Below are positions 22,880 to 36,321 of a stretch of 64,000 nt of DNA, piece by piece. The DNA lies in assembly GCA_019009955.1 (NCBI GenBank), contig CM032233.1:66191501-66255500 (forward strand), given 5' to 3'. Below the pieces are notes generated by a model. That model did not search any database. It was not told the origin of the DNA and saw only the letters and a list, made by a program, of their open reading frames with translations. The DNA comes from Riptortus pedestris (Eukaryota; Arthropoda; Insecta; Hemiptera; Alydidae). Position numbers and translations under genes: made by a program. How positions within the stretch are numbered: the first letter of the stretch is position 1; each line of letters opens with the position of its first letter.

Positions 22880-24400
22880 ATATATATTAGCTAAGGTACC
22901 TGGCTTTGCTTGGTAAATATTAAGGGAACGAGCAGTAAAGTATTTGTTAATTAATGCTTCACTACACGCAACACTTTTTTATTTTCCTCTCCATGTTTAT
23001 ATTGTTTGCCAACGTGTGTGTATAGTAACTTCAACGAACTTATGGATTTTGTTTTACGAACTTGAACTTGAAAACGCCGTGGACAATATGAATAATAACC
23101 ATGGTTAGCATTTGAAAGTGGGAATTATTAAAGACTGAAACTGTGTGTGTGAATATTATTCAATGCAAGGCTATACTATTCATAATCTATTTACATTCCC
23201 TACCTGAATATTTACATGTTCTACCTTTATAACTTTCTGGCAACTATGGAAAGCCCATGTATTATTGATAAGTCTAGTAAGATAAACGTAAAGCGGTTTC
23301 TAATCAATCCCATTCCTCTTTTCAAAATTATATTGGCCAAATAAATCATAACCATGGGTAGTGTACTACATTTTGGACCACATTAGTACATAAGTTTCGT
23401 TACCTCAAAAGGGATCCGAAGTACAAAACTGGTAGCATTTTATGCACCTAATTATTATTAAAAATTCTCTTTTATATGTCTTGAGTGTAAACGTTATATT
23501 CATATAGCATGTAACGTGTAACATATTAACGGATCTATGTTCATCTTACCTTATTCATGAAATAAAAATTCACGAAGGTATGGCCATTGAATGACTTTTC
23601 AGCATAAACCAATATAGGGTCCGAACGGGGTGCAGAAGGGATAATAAAAAGCTTAAATTCAAGTATGAAGTGTGGCTAAGAGAGAGTTGTGGATACAGAA
23701 AGGTTGTACAGGAGGAGAGATGATTCAAGTTCTCAATTCTGTTTACACGACTTATGCTCAGAATTCTGTTTACATTACCTTCTCAATTCTAAAACGTATT
23801 CAAATATTTTTCGTGTTTTTTGAATCATAAAAAAAATGCTTTTTAGAGAAAATTGGCATTCCTGATTATTAATGCTTGGGAATGTGGTGGGGGGCAACCA
23901 TGGAACATACTTAGCCGTTCGCAACAAGTTACTGGCATTATAAACTTAACTGAATAGTGATAATTCATCAAGTTGAGGAACACTTTTAGTAAATTCATAT
24001 ATTGAAAAAAAAATGTTGACTGTAACAACATGTCTTTTTAAATTACTTGCATAATTAGGCAAACGTTTATGCAATAAAAATTACCCTAAATTAAAAAGTA
24101 AGCAATTTTTGTTCTTGTGATTTTTTGGCGAAAAACGAATAGAGAACCACATATTACAGTTACACATTTACCTTATAACTCACACGCTTCTTCTTGCCTA
24201 CAATTGCAATATACCTTGTAACTGAAAACGAGTTTATACTAACTCACATACCTAGTTTCGTTCAGTCACTCCTGACCAATAAAATTATCAATTCCTGCTA
24301 TAGAGTTTAGTGTACACCTTTTTTATACTTCATTTAAAAGCAAAATTCAATGAATTTTCGGAAAAAAATGGTTATGCTCAGTTTCGTAAATGTGAAGTAC
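22880..24400 (-). mobile_element. possible decayed Helitron
   Basis: On the minus strand the left edge would end CCAAGCAAAGCCAGG...TTAGCTAA, resembling a Helitron hairpin followed by CTAA. The segment at 24262-24350 (TTTAGTGTACACCTTTTTTATAC) matches 5562-5650 inside the better Helitron, in the same orientation. No 5' TC end was located. Confidence 0.35.
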
Positions 24401-25667
24401 AGGATTCATTTGAATTTACTTTCTTTGCGTTGGATAGCCGTCGCAAATAACGGTTTTAATCGTAATTAGATTGTGAAAACGGTTAATTTAGCTGAGCTAA
24501 TTTTAAAATGGGAATATATCACTAACTAGAAGGAGATCCTAATTAAGACACTAGAATGATCAGCACTACGATTCGACTGAGGCGATAGTGCAGGTATTGA
24601 GAATAACCGCTATGATTTTGGTTCTAAAACCATTGCTATTCCCTACTACTAAATTGTTTAATGCTATCACTGATAGCACTATGGAACCATTAAAAAATAA
24701 AAGGATTTGGAAATGTATAGCAAAACAAATTATCTCGTTCAGACATTTGAGCCCCTACACTTTTGTCTTTCTTGACGGAGACAACTAATATAAATTCCAA
24801 AATTTATTATGGGTAAGAATCTGAAACAGGGTGGTAGCAATAGGCCATGGGGGCAGGAGGGGAAGGGGACAATTTGGATTGCAGATGACAGGAGGCAGAG
24901 CCCAGTGAATTTTAGATTACTCAACCGTACCCAATGTGAATCACAAATAAGTTGACTGACGAGGAAGATTGTCTATCATGACTACCTGCCCTTCCAGATT
25001 TGGCGTTAACAATAAATTGTTTCATTTATTTGGTATTGAATAAGTCCAGACTTTCCATGGAAATGTTTGAATCATCTGCAATCCTTACTTCTAAGAATGT
25101 ATGGGGTTCTGTTTGTAATTCCCTATATTTCCTTTTAAATAAGTTAATTCTTATATTTTCCTCATAGTTTCTTGGCAAGGGTCACTTTCGTTGTCAAGCA
25201 TATATTCCACGCCAGTTACTAAATTTACTACGTCTTTATCATGACTCGGTTTTAAAATATTAAATTGATCACGGAAAGTTAAAAAAATTCATAACCTCTT
25301 TCGGGATCCCTTTGTTTGATAAATTAACAAGCTTATTTTCATTTGTTGAAAGTATTTGGAGAAAGAGTTTATTTTCGAAATATGAACTTTTTTTAATAAT
25401 TTTTAAATTTTTTTTTATAATAACAATTCTTATAATAAACGTTGATTCTGTTAGTATAAAAAGAGATAAAAGATTTACAGCTAATTTAAATTTGGAATCT
25501 TTTATAGTGTTAACGAGCGTTTCATTATTTTATAATTTAATTTTTTTAAACCTCTATAACTTCTAAACATTTCTAGATCTTAAATTTTATGTTTAATATT
25601 ATCAATGATTTATACAAGTTTATTATAACCAAGATTTTTGTTATCAAATATATTATATAAACTCTTT
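24401..25667. other. no gene seen
   Basis: AT-rich. Includes a half-copy of the foldback family at 25159-25178 (CCTCATAGTTTCTTGGCAAG). The open frame at 25312-25566 is low-complexity and unsupported. Confidence 0.4.
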
Positions 25668-25800
25668 TTTTTTTATTTTTTTTTTTATTTTACGTCCACT
25701 TTATGCAACTAGGCTAATCGGGACGGGTTATCTACAGGTTACCATTCTTTTCTAGCCAGGGTTCCTATTTTCCCAGTGCGGGATTCGAAATATAAACTCC
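25668..25800 (-). repeat. tRNA-derived SINE, truncated copy
   Basis: GGGACGGGTTATCTACAGGT and CCAGTGCGGGATTCGAA match the body and B box of the family on the minus strand, preceded by a T/A-rich tail at 25668-25690. The middle (TTTTATTTAATGAG block) is deleted. Confidence 0.6.
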
Positions 25801-26020
25801 TTATTTTATTACATATGAAATTAGGAAATATTTTGTTCTTTTTACATTGCATAAAAAATTCAATTCTATTTATTTAATCTACTTTGTTCCTCACTTTATT
25901 TTTCAATTCCAGAAAATTTCTTCAAGCCTTCTTCGTCAAGATTCCTAATTAGAGTTTCAAAACAAAATTCTTCGTCCTTTCGTTCATTTGCCATGGAGGT
26001 CATTATTCTTCTTATTCTGG

Positions 26021-26101
26021 AACCAATATTTTTAAATGTTCCTCATAGTTTCTTGGTGACACTTGCCAAGAAACTATGAGGAACATTTAAAAATATTGGT
26101 T
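26021..26101. repeat. perfect 36-bp foldback hairpin (MITE-like)
   Basis: The left arm 26021-26056 and right arm 26066-26101 are exact reverse complements over 36 bp, separated by the 9-nt loop TGACACTTG. The outer arm sequence AACCAATATTTTTAAATG and inner CATAGTTTCTTGG are shared with sites at 12817 and 25159. It carries no gene. The perfect arms imply recent insertion or strand-templated repair. Confidence 0.9.
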
Positions 26102-26272
26102 TTCGAAAGACCTTTATTATACGAGATGCATTCGTTCTGTTGATCACCTCTCCCCCCTCCCCTCTTTGTTCTTGGTTTACTAAAATTTGAGTGCTTGAGA
26201 TAACAATTATTCCTATAAATTACAACATTAGATATTGAATATAGTTTTCAATAAATTAAATATGTTATATTC

Positions 26273-26312
<40 letters not shown>

Positions 26313-26520
26313 TATTAATAATTGTTTTTCTTTGCGGTGAAGAATATTTTTATCTATCTATTCAGTTATGAAAGGTTGGGGGACCTATTTGTTTACAATT
26401 CAGACGCTTTCTGTTCGGAGGTTATTAAACTTTACTTAAAAATTTCTCATCGCCGTTTGTAATTATTCACGTCACGTGGGAAATCTGCATAGTTTGCGCT
26501 GCCCCTGCGTGAGGGACTTT
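26102..26520 (+). mobile_element. AB element copy 12 (A end lost, cassette 2)
   Basis: Contains the CATTCGTTCTGTTGATC and pyrimidine-rich CTCTCCCCCCTCCCCTC stretch, a (TA)n tract in an unusual place (26277-26311), GTTTACAATTCAGACGC, and the B end CACGTGGGAAATCTGC, GCCCCTGCGTGAGGGACT. Confidence 0.7.
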
Positions 26521-27666
26521 TTTTTTTAGTTGATGAGTTTTTTAAATTGTTCAATATTAAAATATTCTAATATAGTGGGCATTTTAAATCAATGCTTAAA
26601 AATGAGAAGCATTATCATGTCATAAGGCAGCTAAAACAGAAGGCCCCCAACATTCTTGAAGGAAACGAGGTGGAAGAGGAAAAGGGGAAAGCAAAGAAAA
26701 AATTAGTTTAGGGAAAAATGTTAGGCACGTAACAAGTTTTAAATAAACAGTAGATACAGGAGGGAGGGTGTAGTCCTGTGAATACCGAATAGACCTGATC
26801 CACATTTAAAGAGTTCGCTTACTTTCTACACAAATATAATATTCGAGTGACTCTTCAGCTGTCCCTTTCGCTCTCTGCACGCTTACCTTGCTCATGTCCC
26901 CAAGAGGAATCAAAGACAAGAGACCCAAGAGGAAGTTCTTTCAAAGACAGTGCCTGTGGAATTACTTCCTGTTTGCCTTCTATGGGTTATTAATAATTTT
27001 ACTCATTTGTGTAGCCAAAATCGGAAAAAATTGTACACTTGTATTGTGTTGATGATATTAAATAGAATACTGTACAGCCTTCCACAACTTACTGATAAAG
27101 AAAAAATAGCATATTCAAATAGAGTCATCTAATTTTGGCTCGTTAATCATACACAAGTTAAAGTTTAGTTTTTCTGTTTTCATAACAAATCTTCTTTAAA
27201 GATCATGAAGTATCAATTAAAATAATTCACTATTTAAAACTGTATGTATCTTAAAAATGTACTTTTAATTTTAAAATTATTTATGTACCGTTCTAAAAAT
27301 AAATATCAAAACCAATTTGTTTTAAATTATGATTTTCTTTTAGAAACCCTCTTTCCACATGTCCTATAAATGTTAGCCTATATACATATTTGTCAGCAGC
27401 TCGATTATTATGTGAGTTGGTTTTATTTTTCCATTTTAATAACATTCAGATCCCTCCTCCCCATAAATGTATTACTCCCAATATGGTCACTTGCAATATA
27501 CCAATATATGAGGTAACAATGACGAACAAATAGGTAAAACAATTCTCAAAATACCTTGATTTGATGGATTAAGTGATTTTGAAATGTCGCAGTAACTGTA
27601 GACAAATTAGATTGCTATAACGGGTGTTTCTATAGGTATCGCGTTAGCTAGCATAATGATTGTGGA

Positions 27667-27737
<71 letters not shown>

Positions 27738-28647
27738 TTAAACATTTATTATTACTAAGTATTCGTATATATTTCATTATTTTTTATATGTTAAGAAATT
27801 ATGGGAATGTGTTCCTCCCTATATTCATTATGTAAAATGTTGTTTTTAAATATTTACAGCAACTGTGTTTAAAGTTTTTTAGATCATATGATATAGTAAT
27901 AAGTATACATAGTCAAACCATTAAATTTCATTAATGGTGAGCTGGGGCTGAAATATTGTGATTGGATATGATATGCAACATTATATAAACCATTTTAAAG
28001 GTCCATAAATTAAACGGAATTTCATAACCACTGAGAACTGTTACAGACGTTTGAGAATATTTCATAGAATAATGAGGAGCATTTGATTTAATTTATTCAT
28101 GTTTGTGCAGTGATTCGTGGAAGAAACCAATTATTATGTTCATGATCGGTATCGAAATAAAAGCGATTTCCCTTCCAAGCCATATAGCATATCATCTTAT
28201 CAATCTTTAGCCCTGGTTGCAAATGGGTTTGGGTGGTTATGTACCGTAAACGGGAGGGGAGCCTGCTCGCCTATAGTCGATTGGCCCTCTGCCACCTTTT
28301 TTGGCATTCCCAGAATGTGAAAACAGTGAATACACATATGTACACGTTAGCAGAAATAGTAGCACTGTTTAACGGTAACATTTACCTCATCCGCTTCAAC
28401 AAAAGAAAATCTTGATCATTCGAGTCTAAATATAGTCTCATCACTCAATGTGATGCCACACGATTAATTTAAGTTTTTTCTTTTGTAATGGCTCGATGAA
28501 AACAATATTAAATTTTAAAGTGAGCATAAAGGATTACATTATGAATTAGCGTCTGTAAAAATCAAAGAAATTGAAATAATTGTTGATGTCAGGCTGCAAT
28601 ATACAAAATAGCGCTAGTCATGTAACATCTTAAAATGGGCCCCATAA
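26521..28647. other. intron A sequence, no exon seen
   Basis: Holds a (TA)n run at 27669-27730. Otherwise apparently single-copy. 26640-26800 is purine-rich and 28080-28320 is less AT-rich, but neither gives a splice-bounded frame. Confidence 0.4.
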
Positions 28648-29382
28648 TCTATATATATATATATAAAATTGTAACCTCTGTCTGTACATTGATTTTTTCG
28701 CAAAATTTCTCGATAACTTTTCGTTTCACATGTCATAGACACCATAACTGCATTTTGTTTCTTTGGTGTCTGTTTGTTTGTTACCTTTTCACGCATAAAC
28801 GGCTGAACCGAATTTTATGAAACTTGGTATGTATATTACTACTAACCCAACTTAGACTTTAGGCTATATTAATATTCTCTGAGATGAACAGGAGTGGGGG
28901 TTATGAGGGAGGGCTGAAATTAAAAATAGCGATATTTCGTTTCGTATAGCTTTTTTGGCAAATATGCACATAACAAAAGTTGTTTATTTTGTTATTTAGA
29001 GTAACTTTTGTTATATGCACTTTTGTCTTATACCTAAGTATAAATGACTTATACGTTAAAAACTACTGCGGAAGTCAACAATTTTATTTGGCACAAAAAA
29101 CTCAACCGAACTAAACCAAACTCGGTATGTGAGTTAACACTAATGCCTTCCTTATAATAAGCCATACTAACATTTCTAGGGACGGGCAGGAGTGGGGGTT
29201 ATAAGGGAGGCCTGAATTTACAAATTTTATTATTAACAAATCCACAGAAACGACGGGTAATAACCCTAAAAACTGGGACGGGTAAATGTCAAAATATTGT
29301 GCAAAGTAAAGCCTTGCCAAATAAATACCATCACCATCCAGCCTCAAATGAATTCCCGAGCGAAGCCGGGTATCTGAGCTAG
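28648..29382 (+). mobile_element. non-autonomous Helitron
   Basis: Begins TCTATATATATATATAAAAT (28648) with the GTCTGT...AAACGGCTGAACCG block typical of Helitron 5' regions. It ends with the hairpin CCCGAGCGAAGCCGGG (29355-29370), then TATCTGAG and CTAG (29379-29382). The base before is A and the base after is T, the expected A|T target. Internal GAGTGGGGGTTATGAGGGAG occurs twice in variant form (about 28890 and 29190). No Rep/helicase is encoded. Confidence 0.8.
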
Positions 29383-29397
29383 TAATATATATTTTTA

Positions 29398-29880
29398 GTC
29401 TTATATTCAATCAGGTTTCCTGTAAGGAAAATCAGTTTCCCTAGAAGTGCTCTGGACATTATTTTTTCCAAATTTCCCCAAATGTACATCGATCAAACAT
29501 TGGATATGATGAAAAAGATGTCCGTAAATCTTATATTTTTGCTTGTTAATTCTATAGCTATTTTGTTTATCCGTTACAAAACTCGATATTAAAACGTTCT
29601 ATGCATAACTAAATATCAATTCAGATCAGGTGGAAAATGAGTTTAGAGAAGTACTTAAACGAGTATATAACTGAAATAGGATCGAAAAATGTTCTAAGAC
29701 CAATTTTATTGATAATGTTATGTACTAAACAATTGATTTAGCTTCTTCTGTCATGAATATTAACACAATTATTTTTACGTTTTCGGCTTCAGGAAACACT
29801 CACATCTACCAATTCTATTTTCACTTTAATCAATGATAACACTAAACATCTCATATCCAGCTTAAATTACACATCTCGTT
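29398..29880 (+). mobile_element. AB element, strongly decayed copy 13
   Basis: GGTTTCCTGTAAGGAAAATC, CCAAATGTACATCGATC, GATGAAAAAGATGTCCG, then GTTACAAAACTCGATATTA and CCAATTTTATTGATAAT follow the A-to-interior order at lower identity. No B end was found. Confidence 0.55.
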
Positions 29881-31149
29881 TGCAGGGGGGTATAAAGAAA
29901 GGAATAAACAGAGATTACAATGAGCAGATAACTACCATGTACTAGTAGACCCTACAATGACGTCAGAGAGTGTCATTTCTTACACCAGGGAAATATGGGT
30001 GGTTTTAGTAGATCCTGCATGGTAGTCTTTCTATGTTACCTGAATTCCTTTAAATCAAATCAGCTGTCGATGTTGTCGTTTTGCCACGTTTGTCAAAAAT
30101 GAAAATCTTCTTTTGCTAATGTTACTAAAATCGTAATGCTCTCTGATGGATGACTACAAAGTGTTTAAATAATAAAAGGAAAGCATAAGTTTAAAAAAAA
30201 AGTCGATAACAGCAAAGGTAATACTAAATAAAATCTAAAAATTATTAACAAGCACATCTCTAAACTAAGGTGATCGTTTTGGTTAAGGCGGAATGTTTCT
30301 TTGTTTCTCAAGAGGTAAAACATTTCAATACGGTATTCGAAAAGCAAAAGAGCCTCAGCTCTAAAGTTCTTGAACTCCCATAATCAAAGACGGAGATCCC
30401 GAAATAAATTGCCAATTAAATAAAATGCCGTCATTTTCGTTTGTAGGGAGGAATGCAATGATTCGTACAACTTTGATCAGAAAGCCTTTGTCACTACCAG
30501 TCTCCAATGTGGCCAATTATTTTAGGTGTCTTATCTTCTATTTTTAATGTTTAGAACCTTATAAAAAATGAGACGAGAAAGAAATAATAAAATATTTTCC
30601 AATAGCCTCTTAGAATCATTTCATTGTGCTATGTATTCTGTAGATTTTCATTGAGTAAATGACCGTCATGTAGCAAATTCAGAATAAAAACTAATTTATG
30701 AGGAAAGTCAAAAAAAATGAAAATCTCAAATCATTATTAAAATCACTTTTATTTCTCAACTTGTTTTGCGTACACACGACGTGCCACTAGAAGAAATTCT
30801 AATACAATAAGGCAACTGATCAATCAGCTTCATCGTTCTAAAGGAATTAGTCTTGCCAATCAGAGAATGGCTTACAAAGTATGGCGGATCAAGTTAGCTG
30901 ATTTATATCGGTTCGTCAAGAAATAAAAATATATCGATTATCCCTAACTTAGTGTAGTCTAAATATTAAATGAGAAATTTATAATTGATTAACCATCACT
31001 TTAAAATTTCTAATAAATTAAAATATATATAATTCACACTTTTAATCATTGTTTTCTTATGGATCACTTGTTTTCTATTGTTTATGATGTGCATGTTCTC
31101 TTTTATCCCCTCTTGCTTATGTTTCTTTCTTTTCTATTATACTTACTTT
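29881..31149. other. intron A sequence, no exon seen
   Basis: A loose inverted pair (ACTACCATGTACTAGTAGAC at 29931 against TTAGTAGATCCTGCATGGTAGT near 30005) is the only structure noted. Confidence 0.4.
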
Positions 31150-31795
31150 TTCGAATGAAAAAAAAATTAAATAAAGTTAAATTCAACCGATGTTGCTGGT
31201 TTTCTCTACTTTCATTTGCGAGTCCATGTAAGGCAAATATATTGAATTATAATTCCCTTTCCTCATAATCAACATTATATTATAATGTACTTTTGATATA
31301 TCCATACATATATTTTTGATAAACTTTATGAGATCTTTATTACATTTATTAAATAATATGTGAGGTGGTTCTGGCCAATTACCTCCTTTTTAAATTATGT
31401 TCATTGTGAAGTTTGATCTATTTTGATTAAATGTTGAACAGTCATAGAGTATATGTAAACACGTTCGTGTTATCTGTGTGTCGCAAGAACATTTATCATT
31501 GTCTTGAATTTTAAATCTTTTAAATGTCCTGTCTGCCCATGTTCCGTTAGAAATTGTGTGCACACATATTTTGGTATATATTGGTTTAAGCTGTAAGATT
31601 TGTTACATGTCTCCCATTCGCTGTTCCATTTATGTATTGTGTCGGCACGTAAGTCTTTTTAAGCAAGAATTCTGGGATTAGTGGTGTACCTTGAGCTGCT
31701 TCCTTTGCTAACGTGTCAGTTTGTTCGTTTCCAATATTTCCTGAATGGGCTTTTATCCAGACTATGCGTATGTGTAGATTAAAATGTACAATTTC
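31150..31795 (-). pseudogene. LINE ORF2 C-terminus: RNase H and zinc knuckle
   Basis: On the minus strand from 31795: RIVWIKAHSGNIGNEQTDTL, AKEAAQGTPLIPEFL (the end of an RNase H domain). Then, across frameshifts, come NGTWADRTFKRFKIQDNDKC and SCDTQ, HILYDCSTFNQNRSNF and GGNWPEPPHILFNK. It is homologous to 17019-17840 and extends further 5' to include RNase H. Multiple stops make it non-functional. Confidence 0.78.
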
Positions 31796-31840
31796 ATAAA
31801 TATTTTGCCTAATGGGTCGTGTGTAGTAGGGTGTGAGAGG

Positions 31841-32279
<439 letters not shown>

Positions 32280-32785
32280 GAGTAGGATGTTGGCTGAGGG
32301 AGTGATATAGTTAAATTTACAGTAGCGTCTCCAGCTCAAGCAAGTTTGTATAATTTGCTTACTGCCTTTATGTTACATGCCTTAACATTCCCACTTGGCA
32401 GCGCTCTCTTAATACTGTATAAAAACCAGTGGACATATCTCATTAAGTGTTGTTCTTATTATTTCGCTTGTTTATAAAGCCGGAAATATAATAAAGTAAT
32501 CCTTAGCACTATACCTAACACAGCTAACGAAGGAACTAGTTGTTATAGAAAATAAGTACCTCTTCAACTGATTTGTTATAAAAGCAGTAACAGAGAACAA
32601 TGGCATGTTTTATTTTATGTAGTGAGTATCAGGCAAAATTTCAAAGCAAATTTATCCCTTAATTTTCGGAAACCATTTAGCCATTCAATTATGAGTACTC
32701 GAATCAATTTAAAATTTTTAATGCAGTATACATTTAAAAAAAAGATTATAATTAAACGATCTTATCAACATTTCTGTTGCACGCT

Positions 32786-32838
<53 letters not shown>

Positions 32839-33148
32839 CACACACACAAAACCATTGTTTATGTTAAGTTAAATTTAATTTTACCTGACACCATCATATT
32901 TAATACAGAAAGTTCTACCATTCTGGCGAAACATATTATTATTCCTTGCTGCATAATATTGGCCAGAAATGACAAGTATTTGAAATAAAATTATTTTCAT
33001 TAAATGTTGACAATCGTAATGGAATAGGGAAAATATTTTTTTTTTGTTTTCTATTAAAAATATACTAATGTTAAGTATATTGATTTACATATTATTTATT
33101 TAATTATCTTATATAATACATTTTATATAAGATTACACTTTTCTTTAT
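32280..33148. other. no gene seen; (TA)n at 32788-32835
   Basis: AT-rich with one TA microsatellite outside a recognisable AB element. The frame at 32622-32837 runs into the microsatellite and is not supported. Confidence 0.4.
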
Positions 33149-33823
33149 TAGGTCAATGAATACACTCTATAAATGTATCAATTTAATAATTATTTATTAT
33201 ATATACATTTCGTTGGCAATCATAATAATAGTCTTAATACGCATAAATGTAGGTTATGCAACAAATCGTATGAGTCCATTCAACATATTACGGCTGGATG
33301 TGAAATACTTGCTGGGTCCGAATACTTACAAAAGTACAATAACGTGGCAAAAGTATACCATCAAGCTCTAGCAGAGAAATTCGGCATGGTTGACAGGAAG
33401 GTCGCTCATTAACACTATAATCCTCAAAAATTATTGGAAAAAGATAATGTAAAGATGTATTGGGATAAAGCGATGATAACTGACCATACTGTGCATTATA
33501 ACAAATATATTCTCATTATTGACAAGATCAATAAGACTCCTGATATTATTGACATTGCAGTACCCAATGATGAGAATATTCGAAAATCCTATGCCGAAAA
33601 ATTAAGAAAATATCAAGAATTGGCGATCGAGTTCAAAGAGGTATACAAACTGAAACCAGCCATAGTTACGGCTATTATAGTAAGTTCAAATGGACTCATG
33701 CCAAAAACGACAATAGCAAGCACCAAGAATTTAAATCTGCCAACAACAATTATAAAAGAAGCACAGCAAAGGATACTTCTTGATACTACAAGAATTGTGC
33801 AAAAAATTTTAAATTCCCCTTAA
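33149..33823 (+). pseudogene. non-LTR retrotransposon Pol C-terminus (zinc knuckle and endonuclease-like domain)
   Basis: One frame reads HKCRLCNKSYESIQHITAGC (CxxC...HxxxxC knuckle), then LAGSEYLQKYNNVAKVYHQA, then a TAA at 33410-33412. It continues in the same frame with KLLEKDNVKMYWDKAMITDH, IIDKINKTPDIIDIAVPNDE, AEKLRKYQELAIEFK and AIIVSSNGLMPK, ending at 33823. The knuckle followed by the D...IDIAVP...E...K region is the layout of the C-terminal restriction-like endonuclease of R2/NeSL-type LINEs. Only one nonsense codon interrupts about 220 codons, so the copy is relatively young. The reverse transcriptase is missing (5' truncation). Confidence 0.75.
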
Positions 33824-34493
33824 AAATCTCACAATCACAAACTCTATATCGGTTGGATTTCCCCCCAATATGGATTTTATTCCAGTTTTTACTGAGTATA
33901 AACCTCCCTTATGATATATAGAATTCATTTTCAATTTATTGAAATAGCTTTATTACTAGTCTTAGAGTTATTTAGGAGTGGCATGCTGTATAAATGATAA
34001 GAAACATGTCTCCAACCGTAGAGGGACAATCTACATGATCATAAATTATTTTTGACCGATTTCCATGACAAATACTTTATAACTTTATTTAATACCAAAC
34101 ATTTTATTAAAGTATTTACCTTGTGTATAGAAACATCCTTCAGGCACGAAGTTCTTTCATTTATTTTTAAACAATGAATATTTTTTTCATTAAATTTATA
34201 AATTTAATTCATTCAGGCAGTGCGGAAGAGAGTTTTACTCTTTTCTTGAAATATTTATGGGTTTGAAGCATATTGTTGAATCATACTTTATGATTTTGTG
34301 TTGTTGAGAAATCGCGTGTTTTGTAGGAAAAAATTTTGAATATTTAATTTAATAGGATGTTATTCAGTGCCCACATCAAATGTTTAACCCACTGCCTAGT
34401 CAAACTTATTTTACTCCCAATGTAGTATCATTATGAGATACTATATTAAAAAAAAATTGAGTCTGAGAAAATATAATATTTATTTATCATTTA
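33824..34493. other. intron A sequence, no exon seen
   Basis: Starts with the likely LINE 3' UTR (C-rich TTTCCCCCCAATA at about 33860). The remainder is AT-rich without recognised features. Confidence 0.4.
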
Positions 34494-34695
34494 ATTTGGA
34501 ATAAGATTGGTTCTATAAAATTTTTCGATCCCACTTATAGTAACGGAGATATTTCGAATTTTCAAAATTTCCCCCTCTAAACCCCCTCTCTCACTGGTCA
34601 GATTTCAGCTAGTTTGACCTTTATTTTTGCACAAAACGATTAAATATCGAGTTTGGTAACGATCAAACAAAAATTAGACCGCTAGAGCATTAACA

Positions 34696-34747
<52 letters not shown>

Positions 34748-34864
34748 TGAACGGACCTCATTTTCGCCATCTCCTGGGTAGGATCGATGGGCATCTGAGG
34801 AAATTTTTAAAATCGCGTCATGAGTACGACCTCAATAGCTGATTTCCCTGAAGGGAAATCTGCT
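34494..34864 (-). mobile_element. AB element copy 14 (B half missing)
   Basis: Interior (AATAAGATTGGTTCTATA, GATCCCACTTATAGTAACGG), then CGCTAGAGCATTAAC, (TA)n about 34698-34743, GGACCTCATTTTCGCC, TCCTGGGTAGGATCG and the palindrome GATTTCCCTGAAGGGAAATC, ending CTGCT at 34864. Confidence 0.75.
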
Positions 34865-36140
34865 AAAAGGTTTATATTGAATAGAAGATAACATTTAAAT
34901 GTTTGTTTTGTATTGATTGAATTGAAACAACTTTTTATTTAAAACACAAAACCCAAACATTTTCAGAGGTTAAAAAAAATCGCCCATTAAAAGCATATTC
35001 AGTTTTTTGTTCGTCACGGCAGGCATAACAATGTTATAAAACTTCAATAATTTAAGTCTACATAGTGTCCATTTCTGTAAATAAAACCGTAACTCAATTT
35101 TCTTAACTAATCCTGGGAGTGAGCACAATTCCGACGTAGAAGTGGGTTAAACAAACTATAGACGTCAAAACCCATTGCCCCTGATGGAATATGTTTGCCC
35201 TCGAAAAAATGTTTGAAAGCTGTATATACGTTATGGGACGATGAAAGAGAGCCTTATGGGTGAGTGGGTTGAGGGAGCGCCTGCCGTTTCATATGGTTAT
35301 GGGATGAGAGGAGGGGTCGGCATGGAGATGGGCTTTAGAGGGAAGGTGTGAAGCGGGCAAACCGTTAACCTCAAAGCGGAGTGGGAGCCCGCAGTAATTG
35401 GGAGTATAGGAGTGGGGGTGGACGAGCCCTGTCTCCACAGCCGTCGCTATCTCTATTTAGGCATTTCTCTTCTCTCGTCATGCTCCTTGGATACACACCT
35501 CTAACTCTCGCCGGCCACTTTGTGTACATTCCCTTTACCATTAACTCACAGGCTAAATCCTCATCTTCCCCTCTCCCATTTATCCCATTAGTTTCCTCCC
35601 TCAATTATTTAACTTTTAAATCCATTAATGGAGGTTAAGCACGTACTAAAATTTAGAAATCCCATAAAAATTATTGTTATTGATTTGTTTGTTGCGATAC
35701 GTTTTCTCGGATAAAAAATACAGTATTGCTGCAAATAAATACTTTTTGGTTTGTCGTTAACAACCACATCTAGCACTGCAGTAGTCGCGCCCCTCATCAG
35801 TACAAAAGTGGTCGCAATCCATCTCTCAGATGACTTACCACCTTTCCTTAAGTATTAAAGTAAGAAGGTTAGTTTTAATTTAGCCAGTACTAATATTTGT
35901 ATAAAAGTTGTAATTGATACATTATATGAAGAATATACATGATTTATGATTATATAATATGAAAAAAAAATGTAACACATTTTCTTGACTTACCAATATA
36001 AACGTGATACATACATATGTTATACATACACATTATATAGTCAGGTTTATATAATAAAATAAAATAGTTAGGTAGGTTTATAAAATGAAATATGGCCATT
36101 TCCTAAATAAATTACTTGAGAATTGATCCCCGCAATATTC
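34865..36140. other. intron A sequence with a GC-richer island at 35220-35610
   Basis: The 35220-35610 stretch has far more G+C than its surroundings, with open frames on both strands (35371-35604 minus, 35381-35638 plus). Neither frame has splice borders or a recognisable domain, so no gene is called. Confidence 0.4.
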
Positions 36141-36258
36141 AGAAATTTCCCTTTAGAGAAATCAGCTACTGAGGTCGTACTCATGACACGATTTTTTAAA
36201 AATGTCTTCAAATGTCCATCAATCCTACCCAGGAGATGACGAAAATGAGGTCCGTTCA

Positions 36259-36321
<63 letters not shown>

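Noticed and set aside
35371..35638. Overlapping frames on both strands in a GC-richer island as coding exons
   Set aside because: Open frames on both strands reflect composition. There are no splice borders and no recognisable domain.
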